A program made the position numbers and the translations under genes. The notes beneath the pieces are model-generated. The model was given only the letters and a program-made list of their open reading frames with translations. It was not told the DNA's origin and did not search any database. Of a stretch of DNA of 64,000 nt, positions 44,949 through 53,332 are shown piece after piece; position 1 is the stretch's first letter, and every line of letters starts with the position of its first letter. Where the stretch lies: positions 186,001-250,000 of the forward strand of contig CAVZRO010000018.1 in the NCBI GenBank assembly GCA_963777625.1, read 5' to 3'. Source of the stretch: DATDIC01 sp963777625 (GTDB lineage Bacteria; Pseudomonadota; Alphaproteobacteria; Acetobacterales; Acetobacteraceae).

Positions 44949-45031
44949 TGCGGTCGAGAAGACTCGAACTTCCACGGGGTTTCCCCCACAAGCACCTCAA
45001 GCTTGCGCGTCTACCATTCCGCCACGACCGC
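44949..45031 (-). tRNA. tRNA-Leu (anticodon GAG)
   Basis: 83 nt on the minus strand. Acceptor stem GCGGTCG/CGACCGC, anticodon stem CAAGC/GCTTG around loop TTGAGGT (anticodon GAG), long variable arm with GGGG-GAAA-CCCC as expected for Leu, and T-arm with TTCGAGT. The discriminator is A; CCA is not encoded. Confidence 0.95.
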
Positions 45032-45060
45032 ATCGTGGTAAGGGTGCGCGGATATAGCCG

Positions 45061-45748
45061 ATGGTCACCCCAGCTTCAATCAGCACCGTCCCGGACGACG
45101 TCGAGTGGCGCGAAAGCGCCGGCCTGACACCGTACCCGGACGCCATTGCGGCGATGCAGGAGCGGGTCGCCGGAATCCGTGCCGGAACGGCGCCGGAACT
45201 GGTGTGGCTGTTGCAGCACCCGCCGCTTTACACCGCCGGCACGTCGGCGGCCGCCGGCGACCTGACCACGCCGGATCGGTTCCCCGTGTTCCAGGCCGGG
45301 CGGGGCGGGCAGTGGACCTATCACGGACCGGGCCAGCGTGTGGCCTATGTGCTGCTGGACCTGACCCATCCGCACGGGCGCGTGCCCGCCCGGGACGTGC
45401 GCTGCTACGTGAACGGGTTGCAGGACTGGCTGATCCGCACGCTGGATCGGTTCGGCGTCAAAGGCGAACTCCGGGCGGGGCGGATCGGGATTTGGGTGGT
45501 AGGGGCGGGCGGGGCGGAGTCGAAGATCGCGGCCATCGGGGTGCGGGTGAGCCGGTGGGTGAGCTGGCATGGCGTGGCGCTGAACGTGTCGCCGGTACCT
45601 GGAGCATTTCAGCGGGATCGTGCCGTGTGGGATCCGTGGGCATGGCGTGACCAGCCTGCGGGGGCTCGGGGTGGACGCGACGCTGGAGCAGGTGGATGCG
45701 GCGTTGAGGAGAGCGTGGGAAAGCGTGTTTTCGGGGCCACTACCCTGA
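45061..45748 (+). CDS. lipB: Lipoyl(octanoyl) transferase (one frame break)
   Basis: Transfers octanoate from acyl-ACP to lipoyl domains, the first step of lipoate synthesis. Motifs: GRGGQWTYHGPGQRVAYVLLDL, then the catalytic Lys in ESKIAAIGVRVSRWVSWHG, then NVSP. A +1 break at 45594-45595 (GG) follows. Dropping one G gives YLEHFSGIVPCGIRGHGVTS with the catalytic Cys, and the frame ends with TGA at 45746-45748 after ALRRAWESVF. About 228 aa, a normal length. Start ATG 45061, 30 bp from the divergently oriented tRNA-Leu. Confidence 0.92.
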
Positions 45749-45954
45749 CCCGGATCGCTGCGCGATCCGACCCCCGGTCAAGTCGAGGGCAGGTTCTCGC
45801 CGGCGAGGCGGGAGAAGTAATTCTCACCTATACCAGCCGCCCCGGTTCATGACCTTTGGGGGATTCCCAGCGACGTGTTGATCTGATTCGCTTGCGCGCG
45901 CGCCGATTCGCGGTGGAGGCAATGGGCAATGCGAAGTGGTCACAGAGCCGCGGC

Positions 45955-46165
45955 GATGGCCTGCAAGAAAAAGGACCCCAAGGTGGTTCGTCGCTTGCTG
46001 GCGGTCGCGACGGGGCTGGCGGGCAAATCGTGTACCAACGCAGCGTTGCGGAACGGGATGCAGCGGCAGACGCTGTGCGACTGAGTGCCTCGCTATAATG
46101 TTGACGGCGTGCCCGCTTGAAGTCGCGGCACCGCCTGGGACGGGCACCGGCGCTGCGGTGGCACC
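45955..46165 (+). pseudogene. Remnant of an IS630-type transposase N-terminus
   Basis: The forward translation reads a helix-turn-helix start typical of IS630-family transposases: VVRRLLAVATGLAG, then NAALRNGMQRQTLCD, then a stop (TGA where TGG would encode the usual Trp) and VPRYNVDGVPA. A second stop and a frame change follow, and SRHRLGRAPAL resembles the next part of the family. No catalytic DDE part and no inverted repeats are visible, so it is a dead fragment. The flanks (45749-45954 and 46166-46353) show nothing else I can support. It marks the left side of the accessory region holding the ADP-ribosyltransferase operon. Confidence 0.6.
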
Positions 46166-46353
46166 GGGTGTGGCCGATGCCGGTTTGGCTCCGACATGCC
46201 GGCCGTCGGCCCAGGCGGCCGATGTCGTGACCCCTGAGCAACGTAGAGACGCTCGCCATTGGGAGGGAAAACGATTGACGCGGCGGATCGGATGCTATCC
46301 GCTACTCGCAAAAAAAGAGCGAGCAGAACGACAATGGAACGAGCAGAACCACA

Positions 46354-46848
46354 ATGCCAGATGGCCTGATCGATGGCGACGCTAAGGCGCAATGGCTGAA
46401 AGCTGTTCTCGGCTTCGCCTTGCCAGCGAGAGCGCCGTCGACCCCCAGCCGGGCAGTGCCGGATTGGAGGGTGGTGCGGCGCGACTGGCAGGCGGCAAAC
46501 GAGGCGGTGGACGGGCAGATCGCGGCTTTGCAAGCCACGTTGCGCAAGAGCGGTGATGACGAGCTCGAAGAAGTTGCGGAGTTTGGGCTGAACGGTATCA
46601 CCGGGAACCACCGGGTGAGGCTGACGGCGGCGCTGATTGAGCTCGGCGATGATGATGCCGCAACGTTACAAAAGGCCGGCCCCAAGACGCTTGGCCTGAT
46701 CGACGCTTTCCGCAGTTATCTCGAGAGCAGTGAAGCGGTCGAGGTGTGCGACGGGAACCCGTTCGACACTCCGGTCGCGATCCGCGCTACGCTGGTGCCG
46801 GCGTTAGCGCAATTGGCGGCGGCCCTGCAGGCCGCGATCAAGCCATGA
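46354..46848 (+). CDS. Hypothetical protein, first gene of the ADP-ribosyltransferase operon
   Basis: 164 aa, mostly predicted helix and acidic, no signal peptide, no membrane segment, no enzyme motif seen. Distinct stretches are VPDWRVVRRDWQAANEAVD, a middle part with ELEEVAEFGLNGITGN, and a C-terminal CDGNPFDTPVAIRATLVPAL. The NPF-type C-terminal pattern feels familiar from proteins near polymorphic toxins, but I cannot name a family. It overlaps the next gene by 4 bp (ATGA), so it is made together with the toxin candidate. A chaperone or adaptor for the large helical partner is a reasonable guess only. Confidence 0.8.
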   Translation: MPDGLIDGDAKAQWLKAVLGFALPARAPSTPSRAVPDWRVVRRDWQAANEAVDGQIAALQATLRKSGDDELEEVAEFGLNGITGNHRVRLTAALIELGDDDAATLQKAGPKTLGLIDAFRSYLESSEAVEVCDGNPFDTPVAIRATLVPALAQLAAALQAAIKP

Positions 46849-48590
46849 GCGGTTCCAGCGTTTCCAAGGACCGCTTCGTGCGGGTGTTGACCAACGGCAT
46901 TGTCGTCTCGGACGAGTTGGTGCAAGAGCGCTTCACCAAGGTTAGCAAGGGGCTCGCTGCGGTGCAGGCGGAGATAGCGCGGCTCAACCGGGCTGGGGTG
47001 GTGCCGAGCGCGGGGTTCCTGACCCAGGTTCAGACCTTGAAGCAGCAGCTCGCCACCGCCATGCAGCAGCCGGGCAACCAGGCGAAATGCGATGCTTTGA
47101 AACCGTTGAAGAGCGCATTCCGCACGATCGCCCAACAGTCGGCCCAGCGAGTGGACGTGATTTTGGCCGATGTGGACCTCATGCGGCAGCAGGCCGTGGC
47201 GGCGCAGTCAGCGATCAACAACGCCCAAGCGGGGATTCAGCAGATTGCCAACCCGGCGTTCAGCGCCACGCTCGTGGCGCAGCTCGCGACCGTGCGGAAC
47301 AACTGTCCCGACACCGCTGCAGCCATGTCCCCGGCGCAGGTCAGGACAGCGACTCAGGGGCTGACCGCCTGCGCCGCTGACGCGACGGAGATCGCGAAGA
47401 GGGTCGGGCCGGTGGTACAGGCCCTCGCGCTCCATGCCGCCAAGCTGGCGGAGGTCAACACAGCGTTGGCCGCCCTGTCGGCCATCACCGTGAAGATCAC
47501 CGAACTGCCGCAAAAGAATGCCGCCGATACCACACTGGCTGCGCTGACCCAACGTCGCGACGGGCTGGCCAATGCCGTGCCAGCCACACTGTCGCTGGAA
47601 ATGCGCGCCGCGGCGGCACTGCTCGCCGACATCACGACAGCCACCACTACCGGCAACCTGCGCCTCGCGTGGAGTAATGCGCTGGCCCGCCGAGACATCA
47701 TCCGCACGGACGCCGCCGAGTACGAGGCGATTGGCAAGAAGAAGACTTCGGCACCGCTTGAGTCGGCCGCCGCCAAGCTGAAGGATGAGCTGGCGAAGCT
47801 TGAAGCGCTCAGCGTCGCCAACCCGAAGGCGGCAACCGACCAGTTGCCCAAGGTTGAAAGCGACTATAACCAGCTTAAGACGCAGTTCGGGAAAGCCGTA
47901 TGGGACGCGAAACTATTCCAGAGCGTCGAGGACCTGATCGCAGCTAATCCTGATGGCCCCGAAGCGCAGATGAAGAAGGCGCTGGGGACCGACAAAAGAG
48001 GTAAGGATCTTTTCGAGCAGCGGCTTCTGCAGGTGTATAGCAATCCATACTTGACTTCTAACGAAACCAGACTTCTGAGCCCGGGTGAGATGGTTGCGAT
48101 TAATACTTACACCTGCCCTGATTACTCGCAGATGAATGCACATTTGCTTGGCCTGACACCGTTGCCGAAATACGACCCTGACGACGAACCAGAGAGTCGT
48201 TTCTTGGAGGAGCCGACCGTGGATCAGGTCGAAGTCAAAAATAAGCAGTGTCTCGCCGCTCTTGCTAAATTGCCGAACTATGTCGGCGCAGGACCCACCT
48301 TGCGTGGATGCCGGAAGCGGTATCCCAAAGATGATGAAGATTTCCAGCTTAACAAAGAATACACGCTTAAGGCCATTTGGAGTACCTCCACGAAGAAGCC
48401 TTTTGAAGGGCCGTGGCATTTTACTATAACGGGCAGCACCGGAAAGAACGTGGCGATGCTGTCTCGATACCCTAACGAGGAGGAGGTCGTCTACCTGCCC
48501 GGCACCAAGTTCAAGGTCATCAGGCTCACCGGCACTCACAGCGACGCTGCGGACATCGCCACTGTTCGCGTCGTTCTCGAGCAAGTCTAA
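46845..48590 (+). CDS. Predicted ADP-ribosyltransferase toxin (R-S-E type), helical N-terminus
   Basis: 581 aa. Residues 1 to about 400 are Ala-rich and helical with coiled-coil-like stretches (AEIARLNRAG, KLKDELAKLEAL), with no signal peptide. The C-terminal ~130 residues carry the catalytic triad of arginine-type mono-ADP-ribosyltransferases: R487 in TLRGCRK (first-strand Arg), S513-T514-S515 in IWSTSTKK (STS motif) and E545/E547 in NEEEVVYLPGTKFKV (ExE loop). The order and spacing fit the NAD-binding ART fold. Codon composition changes: lines near 48,001-48,420 have about 45-52% G+C against about 68% in the N-terminal part, as in polymorphic toxins with exchanged tips. The stop overlaps the next gene's start (TAATG), coupling it to an ADP-ribosylglycohydrolase homologue. 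Target and delivery route are unknown. Confidence 0.85.
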   Translation: MSGSSVSKDRFVRVLTNGIVVSDELVQERFTKVSKGLAAVQAEIARLNRAGVVPSAGFLTQVQTLKQQLATAMQQPGNQAKCDALKPLKSAFRTIAQQSAQRVDVILADVDLMRQQAVAAQSAINNAQAGIQQIANPAFSATLVAQLATVRNNCPDTAAAMSPAQVRTATQGLTACAADATEIAKRVGPVVQALALHAAKLAEVNTALAALSAITVKITELPQKNAADTTLAALTQRRDGLANAVPATLSLEMRAAAALLADITTATTTGNLRLAWSNALARRDIIRTDAAEYEAIGKKKTSAPLESAAAKLKDELAKLEALSVANPKAATDQLPKVESDYNQLKTQFGKAVWDAKLFQSVEDLIAANPDGPEAQMKKALGTDKRGKDLFEQRLLQVYSNPYLTSNETRLLSPGEMVAINTYTCPDYSQMNAHLLGLTPLPKYDPDDEPESRFLEEPTVDQVEVKNKQCLAALAKLPNYVGAGPTLRGCRKRYPKDDEDFQLNKEYTLKAIWSTSTKKPFEGPWHFTITGSTGKNVAMLSRYPNEEEVVYLPGTKFKVIRLTGTHSDAADIATVRVVLEQV

Positions 48591-49699
48591 TGAGCGGCTC
48601 GGCAGGCGATGACCTGGACCCGGTGACGATGGCGGAGAAACTTGAGCGCTACGAGCATCTGTTGCCGCGCATTTCGAACCGGATGAGCGAGAAGATGCAG
48701 AGCGGATCGCCGCCAGCGCAGGATGACGGCTCGCCGGCGCTGATGGCCGCGCCATCCCCCGAGGCAGCGCTGCCGGCGCCCGTGTGGCCGGCGCTGAGCG
48801 CCGATCAAGCACGCGACCGGGCGCTCGGCTGCTTGCTCGGCCTTGCCGTGGGCGACGCGGTGGGCGCCACCCTGGAGTTCAAGCCCCGCGACAGCGTCCC
48901 ACCGCTGTCGGATATGACCGGCGGCGGTCCCTTCAACCTGACGCCAGGGGAATGGACCGACGCTACGACGATGGCGCTATGTCTCGCGCAGTCGCTCCTC
49001 GCGACCGGCACCGTCGATCAGGACGACTTCATGCTCCGTCTTCGCGGCTGGCTGGAGCATGGCGAGAATACCGTGTCCGGGGAATGCTTCGATATCGGTA
49101 TCACTACTCGGGCAGCGATTGAGGATTACATCACGACCGGGTTCGCCGCCGCCGGCCGCAGTGAATCCTCATCCGCCGGCAACGGCTCGCTGGTCCGTCT
49201 GGCGCCCGTGGCGATCTTCGCCAAGGGTGACCATGACAGCGCGGAGTTCCTCGCGCTCAAGCAGTCGTGCGTGACCCATGCCCACCCGGAGTGCCTGGAC
49301 GCCTGCAAGCTGTTCATTGCCCAGTTGCTCGACGCTTTAGCCGGCGCCGACAAGGATGCCGCGACGCGCCAGCGGGTGATGTCCCTGGTACCGAGGGTGC
49401 TGTTCATTTCGGCGGGCGAGTGGCGGACCAAGACCCGCGCGCAGATCAGTTCCAGCGGCTACGTCGTCAATACGCTGGAGGCAGCGCTGTGGTCGGTCTG
49501 GCAGACCGACAATTTCCGCGACGCGGTGCTGACGGCGGCCAACCTTGGCGATGATTCCGCCAACGTCGCGGCGATCACCGGGCAGCTTGCCGGCGCGCTG
49601 TACGGCGCTTCGTCGATCCCGGCTGAGTGGCTGGGGAAGTTGGCGTGGCGGCTGAAAATCGAGAAGCTGGCCAACGACCTGCTCGACCGCGACCCCTAG
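48590..49699 (+). CDS. ADP-ribosylglycohydrolase (DraG/ARH) homologue, probable immunity protein with degenerate metal site
   Basis: 369 aa. Residues 1 to about 75 are a Pro/Ala-rich extension before the ARH fold, which begins with GCLLGLAVGDAVGATLEFKP. Family landmarks follow: GGGPFNLTPGEWTDA, GECFDIGITTRAAI, NGSLVRLAPV, SSGYVVNTLEAALW, and NLGDDSANVAAITGQLAGAL. In working enzymes two Asp pairs bind Mg2+ (TDDT and GDDADT or similar). Here D124 and D322 remain, but the partners are A125 and A324, and the following Thr is N325. De-ADP-ribosylation activity is therefore doubtful. With the coupled ART gene upstream it is best read as immunity or antitoxin that may act by binding. Known precedent: the Tre1/Tri1 pair of Serratia. 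Confidence 0.85.
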   Translation: MSGSAGDDLDPVTMAEKLERYEHLLPRISNRMSEKMQSGSPPAQDDGSPALMAAPSPEAALPAPVWPALSADQARDRALGCLLGLAVGDAVGATLEFKPRDSVPPLSDMTGGGPFNLTPGEWTDATTMALCLAQSLLATGTVDQDDFMLRLRGWLEHGENTVSGECFDIGITTRAAIEDYITTGFAAAGRSESSSAGNGSLVRLAPVAIFAKGDHDSAEFLALKQSCVTHAHPECLDACKLFIAQLLDALAGADKDAATRQRVMSLVPRVLFISAGEWRTKTRAQISSSGYVVNTLEAALWSVWQTDNFRDAVLTAANLGDDSANVAAITGQLAGALYGASSIPAEWLGKLAWRLKIEKLANDLLDRDP

Positions 49700-49793
49700 C
49701 AGCCTGTCGAAGTTCGAGACGCGATCTTATCCGGGCGCGCACCCGCATGAGCGACGACAAGTCGATACCCAGGGTCGCTGACATCACTTGTAA

Positions 49794-50060
49794 CTAAACG
49801 CGATGGAACCCAGGGTCGGCGGGTGGTTCGGCCAATTCCTCGGTGATGCTGGCGACCTCGGCCAGGCGCGGACCGCGGCGGCACAGGCGGGCCAGTTCCT
49901 CGACCGCATCCGTGTCGCCGGCGATCAGCGCCTCGACGGCGCCGTCGGCGCGGTTGCGGACCCAGCCATCCAGGCCGAGTGCATCGGCCTGACGGGCCAT
50001 CCAGTCACGGAACCCGACGCCCTGGACTCGTCCGGCAATGATCAGGCGCTTGGCGCTCAT
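49794..50060 (-). CDS. acyP: Acylphosphatase
   Basis: 88 aa. Hydrolyses acyl phosphates. The signature GRVQGVGFRDWM with catalytic Arg and the GWVRNRADGAVEALIAG motif with catalytic Asn are intact. Third gene of a minus-strand cluster (AsmA-like, ATP12, acyP) linked by 4-bp overlaps. Confidence 0.96.
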   Translation of the reverse strand: MSAKRLIIAGRVQGVGFRDWMARQADALGLDGWVRNRADGAVEALIAGDTDAVEELARLCRRGPRLAEVASITEELAEPPADPGFHRV

Positions 50061-50764
50061 GTGCGGTCCTTGGCGCCGGTGAGGCGCAGGAAGCGTGCGG
50101 CCTGGGTGATGTCGTTGCGGACGGCGGCGCGGCGGGCAGCAGCCTCGGCGTCCTCGCCCCAGAGTTCGGCCTGGTACAACTCGTCAAGGGCGCCGAGTGC
50201 GTAGGCGGCTTCGGCCTCCAGCCGGCCGGCGGCCATCGCAAGGCCTAGCACCAGGCTGCCAAGGGCGGGCACGGCCACGCCCAGGCCGGCCAGTCCGTAC
50301 GGGTCGAAGCGGGCGACCACACCGCGCAGGGCGGCGATGGCGCCGCGATGCTGGCGGATCGGAGTAATGCCGGCGGTGACGCGCAGCGGGGCCTCGAACG
50401 TCCCGGCGGCCCAGTCGAGCCAGGGCTGCCACGCCTCCGCCTGGCGGCGCACCAGTGTTTCGGGGGTGTCGGCGCGGTAGCAGAGCAGGTCGCTCTCGCC
50501 GTAGCGGGCGATCGCATCGACGGTAGGCCACGGGTCAGGCGCGATGCGCTCCTGGGCGGTGCCGGCCAGGCGGGTCAGCGGGGTGTCGGCGAAGGTCAGT
50601 TCAGGGCCGGCGGACTGCCATTCCTCGGCGATGGCGCGGGCCAGCGGCTCCGGGCCGATCCGCAGCACCGCGCCGCCCGGCAGACGGAGCGGGCGGCCGT
50701 CGAGCAGGATGGTGAAGCCGGTTTCGCCGGGCTGCATCGCGGCGCTCTGCCAGACGCGCTTCAT
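50057..50764 (-). CDS. ATP12-family F1-ATPase assembly chaperone
   Basis: 235 aa. Homologue of mitochondrial Atp12, which binds the F1 alpha subunit during ATP synthase assembly; the family is common in alphaproteobacteria. Typical segments: FTILLDGRPLRLPGG, AIAEEWQSAG, ESDLLCYRADTPETLVRRQAE and ALDELYQAELWGEDAEA. Overlaps the flanking genes by 4 bp on both sides (ATGA). Confidence 0.94.
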   Translation of the reverse strand: MKRVWQSAAMQPGETGFTILLDGRPLRLPGGAVLRIGPEPLARAIAEEWQSAGPELTFADTPLTRLAGTAQERIAPDPWPTVDAIARYGESDLLCYRADTPETLVRRQAEAWQPWLDWAAGTFEAPLRVTAGITPIRQHRGAIAALRGVVARFDPYGLAGLGVAVPALGSLVLGLAMAAGRLEAEAAYALGALDELYQAELWGEDAEAAARRAAVRNDITQAARFLRLTGAKDRT

Positions 50765-53263
50765 CGGTGCAGCAACTGGCGCAACAGGGCGCCGGCGTTG
50801 GGGAGTTTCGGGGCCGTGGCCGGTGGAGCCGCAGGGTGGGACGCGGGTTGCGACGCGGGTGCCGGGGTGCTGCCGGTGCGGGCCGAGGCGAGTGCGGCCG
50901 CGCAGGAGGGCGCGGTGGCGCCGGGCAGGGTCAGGCCGTTGTGCCCGGTCAGAGCGCCGATCACCGCCTCGACCCCGCCCTGCACGGCGCCGGACTGGTT
51001 CATCGCCACGTGCGGATCGGCAAAGCCGCCGGTTACGGTGAGCGGGATGGAAATGGCGGTGCCGCCGACCCGGCCCTGCGGATGCAGGTGCAGGTCGAGG
51101 GTCTCGTTGCCGAGATTGAGGGTGCCACTGCCGTCCACGGTGATCAGGGTGGAGTTGAGCAGGAACGGGTTCAACGTGGCCACGCCGTTGCGGGCAGTGA
51201 GCCGGGCAGCGAAGCAGCGTATCTCGCTGGTGCTGCCGCGCTCCACCAGCCCGATCGGGTTGGCATGGGCGATGACCTTGCCGAGCATGGCCTCCAGAAC
51301 GCGGTTTTCGATCTGGCCGCTTTGCATGGTGGCGGACAAGGTGCCGTTGAGCGAGGCGGCGATCGCGTGCGGGGTGTCGCCGCTACCGTTGAGGTCGGCG
51401 CTGATATCGACGTTGCCGCGGGCGACACCCGGCTGGCCGGCCAGGACAAGCAATTGCTGCAACGCGGCGGCCGGCGCCTGAAGCTTGATGGCGACCGGCG
51501 GGGCCGGACGGGTGGCGTCCACCGACAGCGAGAGGTCCAGCGGACCCGCCGGCAGGGTGGCGTGGAATGGTGCGAGCTGAAGCTTGTCGTTCTGCACCAC
51601 GAGGTGTCCGGTCACCTGTTTCCAGGTCTCTCCGCCGGTGATCAGCGTGCTGACCGCGAGTGTGACGTCGGCATCCAGCCCGCGCATCTGGTCGAACGGC
51701 AGCTTGCTGTCGGGGATCAGGTGGGTGCTGCGGGCGACAGTTGGTGCTTGGGAGGGCGGCGCTTGGGATTGCGGTGGAGCAACCGCGGCCGAACCAGCCG
51801 GAGCCTGGGCGGGCGCGGGCCGCGGCTGGGCCGCCCGGACAGCGTCCATGTCAAGCCGGGTCGAGCTGAGCTGGGCATGGATCGACGACGGAGTAAGGCC
51901 GACCGTCGCCGACCCGGACAGGTCGCCCTGGGCGGTGGTGAGCTTCATCGCCTGAAACTGGAGCGGCCCGGTCACGAGCTGGGGCGCGGACAAGTTGCCC
52001 TGGAACGCGACCTGGGTCAGCGCCGGCAAGGGCCGGTGCGCCAGCGGCGAAAGCTTGGAGAGATCGGGGATGCCGCCGGTAACGGCGAGGTCGAGTCCGG
52101 CCAGTGTGGCGGGCTCGGCCAGCGTGCCCTTGAGCGCAAAGGTGCCGCCGCCGGCCTGGGCGGACAGGTCGATCGGGAACGGGCCGGCGGGTTGGCCGGT
52201 CAGCAGCCGGGAGGCGGCGCCGAGCGTGGCCACGACGCTGACCGGTGTACCGGCAAAGCTGCCGCTGCCGGTCAGATGGAGCTGGCTGGTCCATGGCCGG
52301 GGCGTCGAAGGTCAGCTTCTCCAGCTTCAGTCCGGCCACCAGCGACGACAAGTCGGCCGCGCCGGCGCGCAGCGTCAGCGCGGAGACCAGCGGCAACCCG
52401 CCGGTATCGGCGACATGGGCGGAGAAAGCGACGTCATGCAGCGGCGGCAGGCCGGCTTTCGGCGCAAAAGGGGCCAGCGCGGCGAGATCCGGAATGGTGG
52501 CGTTCAAGGTGACCGCGTAGCCGTGACCCTGCATCGGCTGCGCGACGCTGCCGGCGACGGTCACGCTGGCGTCGGCGGCGTGCAGCGTCGCCTGCACTGG
52601 CCAGCCGGATGGGGCGGGTGGCGCTTGCAGCGCGTCCAGCGAGCCGGTCTGGGCCGTGACGGTGAAGGGCAGGCCGTTCACCACGGCGTCCGCGGTCAGG
52701 TGGACGGGTGCTCCAGCAGGGGCCGCGGCGCGCAGGGTCTTGAGCTGGATGGCCGCGATATGGCCGGTGCGGTCGTCCCGGTAGGCCAGGACGCCGTCAT
52801 CAATACGCAGGTCGTTGACGGCGAATTCGGACACACCGCGCTGACGGGAGGCGGTCGGTGGCTGCGGGGTGGTGGAGGGTGTCGCGGGACGTGCGAACTG
52901 CCAGTTGGTGGCGCCCGCGGCGGTGCGTTCGAGCAGAATGTCGGGATGGACGAGGATCAGCCGGCCGATCTCAACCCGGCCCCGAAGCAGCGGCAGCAGG
53001 CCGAGCTGAACATCGACCGCCTGGATGCGGGCCATGTCGGGGCGGGAGAAGCCGGGCGGATTGGCCAGGGCGGCGTCGCGCACCTCGATGGTGGGATGGA
53101 GGGAGAATTTCAGGCCAATCGGCCCGTTCAGCGCCAGGGTGCGGCCGGTGGCGGCCTGCACGGCGGCGGCGATCCGCGGCTTGTAGCTGTCGGCGCGAAA
53201 GGTCGCGATGAAGATGACGATCGCCGCCACGAAAACGCCGATCAACACGACGATTCCGCTCAA
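50761..53263 (-). CDS. AsmA-family protein (one frame break)
   Basis: About 833 aa. An N-terminal membrane anchor (VVLIGVFVAAIVIFIATF) is followed by the AsmA pattern: RIAAAVQAATGRTLALNGPIG, ALANPPGFSRPDMARI, and a C-terminal domain with VARGNVDISADLNGSGDTPH and GTLNLGNETLDLHLHPQG. AsmA-like proteins bridge inner and outer membranes and are tied to phospholipid or LPS transport. A +1 break at 52284-52285 (GG) divides it; without it QLHLTGSGSFAGTPVSVV continues the repeat. The start is uncertain: TTG 53263 has no clear ribosome site, and the frame is open up to the upstream gene's stop. Confidence 0.85.
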
Positions 53264-53332
53264 GATCCGGCGAAGCCAACGGCGTCGGCGCCTCGGTCGG
53301 TCGATCAGGAGGAGACTCTCAACTCGGTGGGG

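Noticed and set aside
50767..52512. 581-aa plus-strand open frame rich in Gly and Arg
   Set aside because: Antisense to the AsmA-like gene; low-complexity composition produced by GC-rich codons.
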